Shown here: positions 17,855 through 25,927 of the stretch, piece by piece
Layout: every line of letters starts with the position of its first letter
Position numbering within the stretch: position 1 is the stretch's first letter
Assembly (NCBI RefSeq): GCF_025642155.1
Contig: NZ_CP106798.1
Location: 4,278,001 to 4,342,000, forward strand
Length of the DNA stretch: 64,000 nt
Reading direction: 5' to 3'
Origin: Streptomyces sp. HUAS 15-9
Lineage (GTDB): Bacteria; Actinomycetota; Actinomycetes; Streptomycetales; Streptomycetaceae
Made by a program: the position numbers and the translations under genes
Notes under the pieces: generated by a model
Database searches by the model: none
Seen by the model: only the letters and a program-made list of their open reading frames with translations
Told to the model about the DNA's origin: nothing

Positions 17855-17947
17855 TCAGCGGCGCACGAGCCAGAGGGCTGCCGCGACCACGGGAACGAGC
17901 GCGGCGAGCATCCCCAGAACCACCCCGGTGTCCAACGTTCCGAACAT
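17855..17947 (-). CDS. Possible 30-residue single-span membrane protein
   Basis: Starts at ATG 17947 behind a G-run ribosome site (GGGGGGAA). It begins MFGTLDTGVVLG, continues with an uninterrupted Ala/Leu/Val stretch and ends WLVRR, a membrane helix with positive-inside anchor. Comparable micro-proteins exist in Streptomyces. No function assigned. Confidence 0.45.
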   Translation of the reverse strand: MFGTLDTGVVLGMLAALVPVVAAALWLVRR

Positions 17948-18184
17948 GCCTGTTCCCCCCTTGAAATCACCGGCCCGACCGGCCCGTTCTCGGCCCCCCG
18001 GCCTTGGTCTCGGCCTTGCGACCAATGCGGTGATCGTATTGACCGGCCCGCCCGACGGGGAGGTCACAGGCCGAACGCTGAGCTACATCTGAGCTTCAGG
18101 TCAACGCGACCATCAATCATGGGGCCGAGCCGAGCTGTGTGATGATGCACGGAAGATGGCCGGCCCTGGGGAGGGGCCTGGTGC

Positions 18185-19303
18185 GTGAGAAGGGCGGGGC
18201 CCGTCGTGGGCAAGGGTGAGGGGTCCATACCCGACGAAGAGTGGGAGCGCTTCCTTCGTGAGACCGAGGCCGGGGCTCCGGGCGCGCCCGAGGAACCGTC
18301 GGCGCGGGCCCGGATGGTGGCGCGGCGGCTGCGGGAGGAGACCGGCCGACCCGAGCCATGGCGAGGTCAGCGACCGGCCCGGCGGCGAGGGGGCAAGGGC
18401 TGGTACGCGGTCGGTCTGCTGGTCACGGCCGCTGTGCTGGTCGTGGCCCTGGATCCAGGGCGGGTGACTGGATGGTTCGGGGGCGGGGGCGGTGAGAGTG
18501 CGCCGCTCGCCGCGGAGTCGAAACGTCCGGATCAACCGCCGCCGACGGAAGCGGCAGGCCAACTTCCCACCCTGGGGCAGCCGTTCAAGGGGTCGCCCGC
18601 GGCGCGGTGGGGTGACGGTACGGCTGGGATCGGCCTGCCTCAGGCGCGGGCGACCGGCTGGATGAGCAAGAAGCAGGTCGCGCGGACGCTCGAAAAATCC
18701 CGGGACTTCCTCGCCGCGTCCAGTCTGGATCCTGGTGTGCTGGGCGGGGAGCGGCCGAGGAAGGCGATCGCCTTGGTCAATCCTCATCAGCGGGATGTCC
18801 AGGACTACCTGGCGACCGCGTTCCGCGCGCCCAGCCGGGACAACGATCCTCTGCTGCTGTTCAGCCGCTTCGAGAAGACGAAGGTCCGGCTCGTCGGGGA
18901 TGTGGTCAAGACACGAGGGCGGATCACATACCGGGAAGGCAAGCGCGGTGCGGTCGAGGTGACCACCGATGTCACGTACGTCTATCCCGTCGTACGCGCC
19001 GCGGCGGGAAGCGACGAGGTCGCGCGCACCATCGTGCGCCGTGAGGTCGTGATGAGCTGGGACGACCCGGCGAAGATCGTCATCGAGCCGGACACGTTCT
19101 CCCTCGTCTCCTACAAGGTGGACACCACCAACGGCGGCTGTGACACCTTCACCGGCTACCTCACACCCAAGTTCAGCGCGGAGCGCGCGTCCTCGAGCCA
19201 GGGTGACGGCCCCGAGGTGGACCCGTACGACCGGAGCACGTCGATGGAAGAGCGCATGCGGGAGGCCGGCGACGCGGGGTGCGGGACTGCCACACGGTCG
19301 TGA
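18185..19303 (+). CDS. Membrane-anchored protein with EPSARARM motif, unknown function
   Basis: 372 residues from GTG 18185, eight bases after GGGGAGGGG. A cytoplasmic N-terminus (PDEEWERFLRETEAG, EEPSARARMVARRLREE, PEPWRGQ) leads to a basic patch and one membrane helix (WYAVGLLVTAAVLVVAL), so the remaining 260 residues are outside the cell. The outer part (LNG-free, with ARATGWMSKKQVARTLEKS and TYVYPVVRAAAGSD) resembles conserved Streptomyces proteins of unknown role. The intracellular motif recurs in the 72-residue protein at 53.8-54.0 kb. Two Cys near the C-terminus (GGCDTF and DAGCGT) could pair. It precedes the EACC1-caspase pair by 142 bases but may be independent. Confidence 0.75.
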   Translation: MRRAGPVVGKGEGSIPDEEWERFLRETEAGAPGAPEEPSARARMVARRLREETGRPEPWRGQRPARRRGGKGWYAVGLLVTAAVLVVALDPGRVTGWFGGGGGESAPLAAESKRPDQPPPTEAAGQLPTLGQPFKGSPAARWGDGTAGIGLPQARATGWMSKKQVARTLEKSRDFLAASSLDPGVLGGERPRKAIALVNPHQRDVQDYLATAFRAPSRDNDPLLLFSRFEKTKVRLVGDVVKTRGRITYREGKRGAVEVTTDVTYVYPVVRAAAGSDEVARTIVRREVVMSWDDPAKIVIEPDTFSLVSYKVDTTNGGCDTFTGYLTPKFSAERASSSQGDGPEVDPYDRSTSMEERMREAGDAGCGTATRS

Positions 19304-19445
19304 GCGGCATGTGCGGGGAAGGGTGGACGCCTGACCCGGGCCGGCACGGCGCCAATACCGCTGCGCAACCGGTCCGTTGGCCACGCGGGCTTGATCGGAT
19401 GTGTCTATCGTAGGCACGGTGGCAGAGGCGACGCAGGGGAGTCCC

Positions 19446-19790
19446 ATGCAGGTCCAGATCAGGGTTGCCGAGGATGACGGCGGTACGACGCTCATCGATC
19501 TCTACCGCTGGTTCCGGCAGGACGGCGACCTTCGGCGCCATGCCGAGGTACGGCTGCGGCAGCCGCGTCAGACGGGCGGCTCCATGGGGACTCTGGAGGT
19601 CATCGACCTGGTCCTCAACCAAGGTATCGCGGCAGCCAACCTTGCCCTGGCGTACGCCACTTGGCGCACCGGCCGTCCCGCGTCCTCTCCGGTGACCATC
19701 ACGGTCGACGGGGTGTCGGTCACGGTGACGGACGGTTCGGAGGAATCGGTGCGCCGGATCACGGAACTGCTGCGGTCCGAGAACGACTGA
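19446..19790 (+). CDS. EACC1-family protein (effector-associated constant component)
   Basis: 114-residue protein from ATG 19446, with GGGGAG five bases upstream. The layout is that of EACC1 proteins: a beta-rich N-terminus (MQVQIRVAEDDGGTTLIDLYRWF), a hydrophobic middle helix (GTLEVIDLVLNQGIAAANLALAYATW) and a C-terminal ITVDGVSVTVTDGSEESV strand-helix unit. EACC1 is a small component found next to varied effector proteins in bacterial conflict systems; its molecular action has not, to my knowledge, been settled. Here its stop overlaps the caspase start as TGATG, a tight translational coupling that supports joint function. It may hold the caspase inactive or relay a signal to it (inference). 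Confidence 0.85.
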   Translation: MQVQIRVAEDDGGTTLIDLYRWFRQDGDLRRHAEVRLRQPRQTGGSMGTLEVIDLVLNQGIAAANLALAYATWRTGRPASSPVTITVDGVSVTVTDGSEESVRRITELLRSEND

Positions 19791-20875
19791 TGGACCTGCC
19801 CGATCCCGCGGCGTCTCGTGCGGTCCTGATCGGAGTGGACCGTTACCAGCACTTGGACGACCTGCCGGGGGTGCGCAACAACGTCCACCGGCTCGCCGCA
19901 CTGCTGAGGGATCCCCAGGTGTGGGGCCTGCCGGCGGAGCACTGCGTGGTGTTGAGCAACCCCGAGTCCTACGAGGGACTGCTCGACGAGGTCCATACAG
20001 CGGCGGGCGCGGCGCAGGAGGCGTTCCTGTTGTACTTCGCGGGCCATGGACTGCTGTCGTCGCACGGCAACCTGCATCTGGCGCTGCCGAAGTCGGACAA
20101 CGAGCGGCTGTACCGGGCCGTACCCTATGACTCGCTCCGGCACGAAATGGTCGACACATGTACCGCCCTCAGCAGGGTGGTCATCCTGGACTGCTGCTAC
20201 AGCGGACGCGCGCTGCAGGGATACATGAATCCGGCAGCCGAAGTGGCGGACCTGGCGGACGTCGAGGGTACGTATGTGATGACCGCGTCGTCCGAGACCC
20301 AACTCGCCTGGGCCCCGGAGGGCGAGGAGTTCACCGCCTTCACGGGCGAAGTGGTGAAGGCCCTGTCAGAAGGCGTCCCCGATGCGCCGGACCCTCTGCG
20401 GATGGGCTCCCTGTTCCACCACGTGCGCAGGGAATTGAAGGCCAAGGGACGGCCGGTGCCGCAGCAGCGGACCCGCAACGCCGGACACGGCATCGCCTTG
20501 ACCCGCAATCGCTGGGCCGCGACAGCGACGGCAATCTCCGAAGAGAAACAAGAGATTCAAGAGAAGCAAGAGAAGCAAGAGAAGACCGCCGAACCGCAGG
20601 AAGACGCAGCCGCGCAGAGCGGGGCAACACAGCCCCCAACGCCCGAACCCACGACGCCACAGCCCCCGCGTGACACGGCTCTTGCGAACCTGCTGTGGCG
20701 CGGCTTCGGCCCGTGGGCAGGCGTCCACCCCACCGATGTGGCCGGCAACGATCAACGCCCGGCAGGACAGTGGCGGCCTTGGCGGCAGCGGGAAGTACGG
20801 AACGTGGCCATCGTCCTGGGGATATACACGGCCACCGTCAGCGTCGTCCTCTTGATCCTCTTCAAAGGATCATGA
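19790..20875 (+). CDS. Membrane-anchored caspase-family peptidase (EACC1-associated)
   Basis: 361 residues. The caspase (C14) domain covers about 1-245: AVLIGVDRYQHLDDLPGV, catalytic His86 in YFAGHG and catalytic Cys136 in VVILDCCYSGRA. A linker with EKQE repeats, Pro/Thr/Gln-rich stretches and an LLWRGFGPWAG segment leads to a C-terminal membrane helix (about 338-358, ending LILFKGS), so the protease faces the cytoplasm at the membrane. Coupled to the EACC1 gene directly upstream. By analogy with bacterial caspase-like effectors it may cleave host proteins on infection and stop growth. That role is inference. It ends just before a tRNA-derived attachment repeat and faces a second EACC1-caspase pair. 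Confidence 0.9.
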   Translation: MDLPDPAASRAVLIGVDRYQHLDDLPGVRNNVHRLAALLRDPQVWGLPAEHCVVLSNPESYEGLLDEVHTAAGAAQEAFLLYFAGHGLLSSHGNLHLALPKSDNERLYRAVPYDSLRHEMVDTCTALSRVVILDCCYSGRALQGYMNPAAEVADLADVEGTYVMTASSETQLAWAPEGEEFTAFTGEVVKALSEGVPDAPDPLRMGSLFHHVRRELKAKGRPVPQQRTRNAGHGIALTRNRWAATATAISEEKQEIQEKQEKQEKTAEPQEDAAAQSGATQPPTPEPTTPQPPRDTALANLLWRGFGPWAGVHPTDVAGNDQRPAGQWRPWRQREVRNVAIVLGIYTATVSVVLLILFKGS

Positions 20876-20908
20876 CAGAGCCGCATCAAGGCAATACAGG
20901 CTCCATGC

Positions 20909-20943
20909 AGAAGGGGTGCCCCTCCACGAGGGGCACCCCTTCT
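20909..20943. terminator. Terminator left of the tRNA-Ser remnant
   Basis: AGAAGGGGTGCCCCT pairs fully with AGGGGCACCCCTTCT around CCACG. It is the counterpart of the hairpin at 27.86 kb; stem bases differ between the two but pairing is kept. Confidence 0.75.
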
Positions 20944-20953
20944 GACCTGCAAG

Positions 20954-21047
20954 GCTTATGACCTGTGCGGAGGCGGTGGGATTTGAACCCACGGTGACAT
21001 CGCTGCCACGACGGTTTTCAAGACCGTTCCCTTAGGCCGCTCGGGCA
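20954..21047 (-). repeat. Left attachment repeat: tRNA-Ser(TGA) lacking its 5' acceptor arm
   Basis: This 94-bp segment is identical to 27905-27998, which contains all of tRNA-Ser(TGA) except the first seven bases. Here the 5' acceptor strand would be GATGGGT, which cannot pair with CGCCTCC, so the copy is a remnant and not a functional tRNA. It marks one end of an integrated island. Confidence 0.9.
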
Positions 21048-21120
21048 ACCCATCTCGCTCCCGGCCGCCGGGGGCGGAGAGGGTACAGCGTACCGGCCTC
21101 ACGCCTTGCGCGGGGGCCCG

Positions 21121-21141
21121 TGGTCCACACGGGGTCCACTG
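21121..21141. repeat. Putative arm-type site, left end of island
   Basis: TGGTCCACAC followed by GGGTCCACTGG gives two GGTCCAC units, matching the pair near the right end at 27788-27808. Interpretation as integrase arm sites is inference. Confidence 0.4.
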
Positions 21142-21229
21142 GCTCCGTTCAGCTCCGCAGTGGCACCACTCCGACCAGCACCCCGTCCGCAGCCCCGCGC
21201 CAGCGCCTGGAAGCTTACGCCCAGCGGTC

Positions 21230-22924
21230 TCATCCCTCTCCGACGGACACTCTTCGCCACAGACGGATAGTGCGATCGTGTCCACAGCTGGCCAAGAGAT
21301 CTCCATCAGGATGAAACTCAACCCACATGACCCAGCGCGTGGGGAACCCGCCATGACCGTGTAGCGTCGAGACTAACTTGTTTGAGCTCAAATCCCAGAG
21401 GCGAACAGTACCGTCGTCACCACCGCTGGCGATCACCTTGCCGTCCGGGCTGAAGGCCACACAACGCGCTGAGTCGGCGTGCCCAGTCAACGCCGCCGTG
21501 CACGCACCAGACTCGACGTCCCACAATCGCACAGTCCTGTCCATCCCACAGGTGGCCAGAGTTTGGCCGTCGGGACTGAACCGAACTCCGAACACCTTGC
21601 CAGTGTGTTCGCAAAGTTGCTGGACGAGTCTTCCGCTCGCCAGTTCCCAAATCCTTACGGTCGAGTCATCGCCCGTGGACGCGATTATGCGTGCATCCGG
21701 GCTGAAGCAGAGTGCTCGGACAGGAGCAATGTGGCCCCGAAGGACCATGCATTGGGCATCACTCATCAGATCCCAAAGCCTCACAGTGCCATCGTCGCTT
21801 GCTGCAGCAACGGTCGCTCCATCAGGACTGAATGCGAGCGCGTTCAGTGGAAAGCCCTGGCAGTCGTAGGACTTGACCAATCGACGGGTCAGTGAATCTC
21901 GAATAATCAGCTGACCATCGTCACCGCAGCTTGCGATCTTGGCGTCGTCTGGACTGAATTTGACACTGTGTACGCGACGCTTGTGTCCAGTCATCGTATC
22001 TATGTGACGCTTGGATGTCGTATCCCACAGTCGTACCGACTGATCTCTAGCGCCGCCGCCGCTGGCAATCAACTTCCCATCTGAGCTGAAGTCCAGAGCA
22101 AGGATGCGGCCTTGGTGGCCGTTCAATATCTTCAGGGCACGCCAGTCTGGGAGTTCACCTACGTGCAGCAGTTTGTGCCTGTGCCGGTTCCGGACCAACC
22201 CGAGCAGATCCGCGGTTTCGGTTCCGCACTGCTGTGGCACCGGGAGGCCCGCACCGAGCATCTGGCGGTGCAGGTGCCGGTAGATGTCACCGAGCCCGAT
22301 CGCCTGACCAGCACCCGGCATACCGTCCCGAAGCAGCTGGAGCATCCGCCCGGTAAAGGCCGTGTTCCGTTCGCCGGGCAAGATCAGTGCGGTCCGGTTC
22401 GCCGGGGCCGAGGTCAGCGTATACGTACCTTTGACCTGCAGCTGGCCCAATACCTCCTCATCGACGCCAGCCAGCGGCTGACCAATTGCTCTGCCACTGA
22501 AACAGCTGTCCAGGATCACCACCCGGTTCGTGGCCCGGCTGGTCAGGAAGGCATCTCTCACCGCCTCGAAAGCCAAAGCGGTGAAGGCCAGCCGGTCAGG
22601 CCGCGTGCCGGCCAAGCTCAGGTACAACTCCCGGCGCATCGGGCCGAGCAACCCGTGCCCGCTGTAGTAGAACAGCAGTAGATCTTCCGCCTCGGCGGCG
22701 GCCTCGAACAGCAAGTCGCCGATATCCGCGGTGCTGGCCCGGGGAGGGGCGAGTACGCAGTGGGCCGTGTCGAAACCGCCGAAGTCCCGGTCGGTGAACA
22801 CTTGAGCGAGGTCGGTAACGTTGTTGGCGACAACCTTCACATCGGGCAAATGTGGGTCATCATAGGCGGGGGTACCGACCAGGACGATCCGTGATCGCGT
22901 GGGATCTACCGGTCGCGCACTCAT
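21230..22924 (-). CDS. Caspase-WD40 fusion protein (EACC1-associated)
   Basis: 564 residues. Residues about 1-245 are a caspase-like peptidase: RIVLVGTPAYDD, catalytic His90 in FYYSGHG and catalytic Cys141 in VVILDSCFSGRA. Residues about 265-560 hold seven WD40 units, each ending in a form of GTVRLWD, enough for one closed seven-bladed propeller. The propeller is the likely sensor or docking surface that controls the protease. The ATG overlaps the stop of the upstream EACC1 gene as ATGA. Codon use is less GC-rich than in the surrounding chromosome, fitting its place in the island. Target and trigger are unknown. Unlike the neighbouring caspase it has no membrane helix. Confidence 0.92.
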   Translation of the reverse strand: MSARPVDPTRSRIVLVGTPAYDDPHLPDVKVVANNVTDLAQVFTDRDFGGFDTAHCVLAPPRASTADIGDLLFEAAAEAEDLLLFYYSGHGLLGPMRRELYLSLAGTRPDRLAFTALAFEAVRDAFLTSRATNRVVILDSCFSGRAIGQPLAGVDEEVLGQLQVKGTYTLTSAPANRTALILPGERNTAFTGRMLQLLRDGMPGAGQAIGLGDIYRHLHRQMLGAGLPVPQQCGTETADLLGLVRNRHRHKLLHVGELPDWRALKILNGHQGRILALDFSSDGKLIASGGGARDQSVRLWDTTSKRHIDTMTGHKRRVHSVKFSPDDAKIASCGDDGQLIIRDSLTRRLVKSYDCQGFPLNALAFSPDGATVAAASDDGTVRLWDLMSDAQCMVLRGHIAPVRALCFSPDARIIASTGDDSTVRIWELASGRLVQQLCEHTGKVFGVRFSPDGQTLATCGMDRTVRLWDVESGACTAALTGHADSARCVAFSPDGKVIASGGDDGTVRLWDLSSNKLVSTLHGHGGFPTRWVMWVEFHPDGDLLASCGHDRTIRLWRRVSVGEG

Positions 22925-23268
22925 CTGGCCTGGCCGAGAGTGCCCAACACCAACGCCTCCACGTCTTTCACTCGCTTGGCATCGATTTCTACGCTACGGC
23001 CGTCCGAACTGCGGATCTTGATCCGCACGTCTGATCGACGCGGTTGGGTGAAGTACGTCTTCAGCGACGCTGCCAAGATACTGAGTACCCCGCCACCCCC
23101 CACTGCTACCGACAATACCTCGGTGATCGATCCCAGTTCGCCCGGCTTGGGCTCCTGGGGCATTGGCATGACCAGGCCGCGGAAGTCAGCTTCCTGACAT
23201 AGCCATTCCTGGAGCTCAGCCAAGACCTCGTCAGCGCGGTCGGCCTCAACCGACAACAACACGTCCAT
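22921..23268 (-). CDS. EACC1-family protein, second copy
   Basis: 115 residues from ATG 23268, preceded by a G-run ribosome site. It shows the same plan as the copy at 19.4 kb: MDVLLSVEADRADEVLAELQEWL, a hydrophobic SVAVGGGGVLSILAASLKTYF helix and a DVRIKIRSSDGRSVEIDAK strand-helix unit, but little sequence identity between the two apart from this plan. Coupled by ATGA to the caspase-WD40 gene, so each caspase has its own cognate EACC1. Function of EACC1 is inferred from its constant pairing with effectors. Confidence 0.83.
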   Translation of the reverse strand: MDVLLSVEADRADEVLAELQEWLCQEADFRGLVMPMPQEPKPGELGSITEVLSVAVGGGGVLSILAASLKTYFTQPRRSDVRIKIRSSDGRSVEIDAKRVKDVEALVLGTLGQAR

Positions 23269-23732
23269 AAACCCCCCAAGGCGCAAAGACGCCACAAGTA
23301 TGCCGCCTGCTACGAGTCGAGTCTGCCAAAACGGCAACAGAACCTCGCAGTCAGCATGCTCCGGCATGCCACGCCAACGTCGTCACCGGCCTCCTTCTTC
23401 TACGGAGCCAGCTTGTCGATATGATCGACATCGTCTGATCTACGTGATCCGCAGGATCGGGCGGAGAGTTAGGCGGATGCCCCCTTCTTCCGTAAGCACC
23501 ACGCAGCTTGTTACTCGATCCTGACTTCGGAATGACCGGGCGGCCCAAACCTGTGCGCATCGAGCAAAACGCGCGTCTTCGATCAGAGCGGTTCTGAACG
23601 GGCAGAGCCATCTTCAGGCAGGACGCAGACCAACCCCGCCCATCTCGTCAAGCTGACGCGAAAGTAGCCGAACTTGCGTCCCCCTTCGCATCGATCTGAG
23701 ATCCTGGAGACCGATCGAGAGAGGCCGCAGGT
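23269..23732. other. Intergenic region of the island
   Basis: 464 bases between the divergent EACC1 and NUDIX genes. Short open frames exist but show no recognisable motif or ribosome site. It must hold the promoters of both genes; I could not single out their boxes. Confidence 0.5.
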
Positions 23733-24266
23733 ATGGAGTGGAAGACCCACGGTGAGCGACAGATCTACACGAACAAGTGGGTGAACCTGTGTCTGGTCGA
23801 TGTCCAACAGCCTGACGGGCGCAGGTGGGAGTACCACGTTGTTCGCCTCCGGCACCTGGCCGTGGCTGCCGTGGTCAACGACCGCAAAGAGGTTCTGATG
23901 ATGTGGCGCCACCGCTTCATCACGGACTCGTGGGCCTGGGAGCTGCCCATGGGTTTGGTGGAGGAAGGCGAGACGCCCGAGGAAGCGGCGGCTCGTGAGG
24001 TCCTGGAGGAGACCGGTTGGCGCCCTGGACCCATCAAGCCCCTGCTCTACGCCGAGCCGGCCAACGGGATCACCGACTCGCAGCACCACGTCTTCAGGAT
24101 CGACGGCGCTACCTACGCCGGTCCTCCCACGGAGAAGAACGAGTCCGACCGCATCGAGTGGATCCCACTCAGCGAGGTGCGAGGCATGATCGACCGCCGG
24201 GAGGTCGTGAGCAGCGGCTCGCTCGTCGGCTTGCTGTACCTGCTCATGGACGAAGCGATCCGCTGA
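23733..24266 (+). CDS. NUDIX hydrolase
   Basis: 177-residue NUDIX protein. The NUDIX box is complete: G-L-V-E-E-G-E-T-P-E-E-A, then AAREVLEETGW, with the metal-binding REVLEE. The fold around it (HLAVAAVVNDRKEVLMMWRHRF, WELPMG, SDRIEWIPLSEVRGMI) resembles ADP-ribose or nucleotide-sugar pyrophosphatases, but substrate cannot be fixed from sequence. It overlaps, tail to tail, a truncated TPR regulator gene by 23 bases. In Streptomyces, NUDIX genes commonly neighbour such XRE/TPR regulators, so the pair probably arrived together before the regulator was truncated. Confidence 0.9.
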   Translation: MEWKTHGERQIYTNKWVNLCLVDVQQPDGRRWEYHVVRLRHLAVAAVVNDRKEVLMMWRHRFITDSWAWELPMGLVEEGETPEEAAAREVLEETGWRPGPIKPLLYAEPANGITDSQHHVFRIDGATYAGPPTEKNESDRIEWIPLSEVRGMIDRREVVSSGSLVGLLYLLMDEAIR

Positions 24267-24790
24267 CCGGCGGGAGGAGTGCCCGTAGCCGAGCCTCGAA
24301 GGCCAACGCTATGGGCTCCTGTCTGTGCGGCGCCAACTGGTCGTAGGACTCCCTGAGATGACCTGACACGCGCTCGGAGGCCACTGCCGACGCCGGTCCC
24401 AGTGCTTGCGTGGCGGTGTCGCACGCCTGGTCTAGCTTGCCCTGATCCAACTGCGTTCGGGCAAGCCAGAACGAGTGAAACGCTCGGCCGCGCTGGTTGG
24501 TGCGGGCCTCGCGCCGCAAGGCGTCCGCGATCAGAGGTTCGGCGGTAGCTGCTTCGCCCAGCCGCCCGTGAGCGATCCCCGTGTCCACGATCAGCTTCGT
24601 CTCGTCGAAGTACGTCACCCAGGACGTGTCCGGGTCGCTCACTCGAATCCGCTCGAAGTGGCGGTGCGCCTCCCCAATGGCCCGGTGGGTGGAGTCCGTG
24701 TTGCCGAGGGTGGCGTGAGCGAAGGCTTCACGCATCGACAGCATGGACAGGACCCGTGGGGTGATGTCGACAGCCGAGCGGGCCTGGTCC
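24244..24790 (-). pseudogene. C-terminal TPR fragment of an XRE-type regulator
   Basis: About 180 residues matching the TPR C-terminus of Streptomyces helix-turn-helix regulators: DITPRVLSMLSMREAFAHAT, THRAIGEAHRHFERIRVSDP, AFHSFWLARTQLDQGKLDQA and SGHLRESYDQLAPHR. The DNA-binding N-terminus is absent. Upstream of about 24790 the same frame runs antisense through a kinase-like fragment, so the recognisable part ends there abruptly. Probably non-functional debris of a recombination event. Confidence 0.7.
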
Positions 24791-24795
24791 TGGGC

Positions 24796-25215
24796 AGCGT
24801 ACAGCCCGCCCACTTCATCATCGGGCCAGAACAGACGCATCTCATCGACCTCGCCCTTGCCCGGGACGGACACGTGCCCGAGGGCTACGACTTCCCGTTC
24901 CGCGGCTGCCTCGTCCACTACGAGGCGCCGGAGATCGCGCGCAGCGTGCTCGCCACGGGGGAAGCCGAGCCGACACCGGAAGCCGACATCTACGCACTCG
25001 GCGCCTCCTTGCTCATCTCCGCCACCGGTTGGCGGGCTGTCGAGTACCCGGACGACGCTCCACGCCCAGTCCAGAGACGGGCTGTGGCCAACGGCCGGCG
25101 CCGATCGGTGAAGGCACCCGGGGAGCTCGGCAAGTTGATCGACGCGATGCTCAGCCATGTCCCCGAAGACCGGCCAACCATCTTCGAGGTGGGCAAGGCG
25201 CTCAGCTGCCTCTGA
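24796..25215 (+). pseudogene. C-terminal fragment of a protein-kinase-like gene
   Basis: About 140 residues of kinase C-lobe: VQPAHFIIGPEQTHLIDLAL (catalytic-loop and DFG-like region with the Asp lost or shifted), EAPEIARS (APE), EADIYALGASLL (the conserved Asp of helix F) and PEDRPTIFEVGKAL. The N-lobe with the ATP-binding Lys and the start are missing. It begins where the TPR regulator fragment on the other strand ends, so both were cut at one junction near 24790. An open frame continues upstream to 24475 but that part is antisense to the TPR fragment. Confidence 0.65.
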
Positions 25216-25927
25216 GGCCGCTTTTCGCCCGACGCGACTCGCACGGCTAAGGCCGACAACCAAAGACCGGACCGCCCCTCAGCCTGGACAGCATTCCGGA
25301 TGGTCCGGTCACGGAAGCCCTCATCAGGACCCCGGTGCCGATGGCACCGGGGTGGTTGGCGTGCTCGGGCGGGTGCTCCTGCAACTCCGCTGCTTCGTTG
25401 TCGAATTGGAGAGAGGTTCTGACCTGAGCCACCGAAAGTCAGCCACGACGGCGAGTACGCCGAATGAGCACCCCGCCACGTGTGTTTCCAGCAACCCCGT
25501 GCTGGCCTCAGCCGCGCTTCACCCATGCGCCACGGCCCACACTTCGATCCGACGTGGGCGTTTCCGGCGCGGCATGGCAACTGGGCTCGAACTGCGGCTC
25601 TGTGGGCCATGCGGCCTGGAGCGGCCAGCCGTCCTCGACCACGCAGCGGGCCAGACGCAGCCGTCCGGTCTTGGTCAGGGGTGCATTACGGTGGGGCACG
25701 AGGGCCCTTCTTTTGGTGTATACGTCCCAATCCACACCGAACCGGAAGGCCCTCACCCGTTCAAGATCCCTCAGCCGAGACCTGGCTCACCTGTCCACAA
25801 CCTCCAGAGACAGAACGCCTAGCCATCTGCCTGCATCCTGGATTGAACAGGAAGGGGAAAGTCGGGAATTACGCGCCATCTACGGGCACAATCTGGGGGC
25901 GTAGAGCAGGGCGCAGGGGGGCGTGGG
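25216..25927. other. Gene-poor segment with an IS481 relic
   Basis: Apart from the transposase N-terminus at 25.6-25.7 kb I see no coding signal in these 712 bases. The overlapping open frames lack ribosome sites and known motifs. CTGTCCACA at about 25792 resembles a single DnaA box. Confidence 0.5.
25607..25699 (-). pseudogene. IS481-family transposase, N-terminal remnant
   Basis: From a GTG the frame reads VPHRNAPLTKTGRLRLARC then VVEDGWPLQAAW, the start of IS481-type transposases. Homology then stops; no DDE catalytic domain or clear terminal repeats are visible. It is a relic that shows past insertion activity in the island. Confidence 0.7.

Noticed and set aside
20968..21054. Functional second tRNA-Ser(TGA)
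   Set aside because: The 5' acceptor strand GATGGGT cannot pair with CGCCTCC; only three of seven pairs form.
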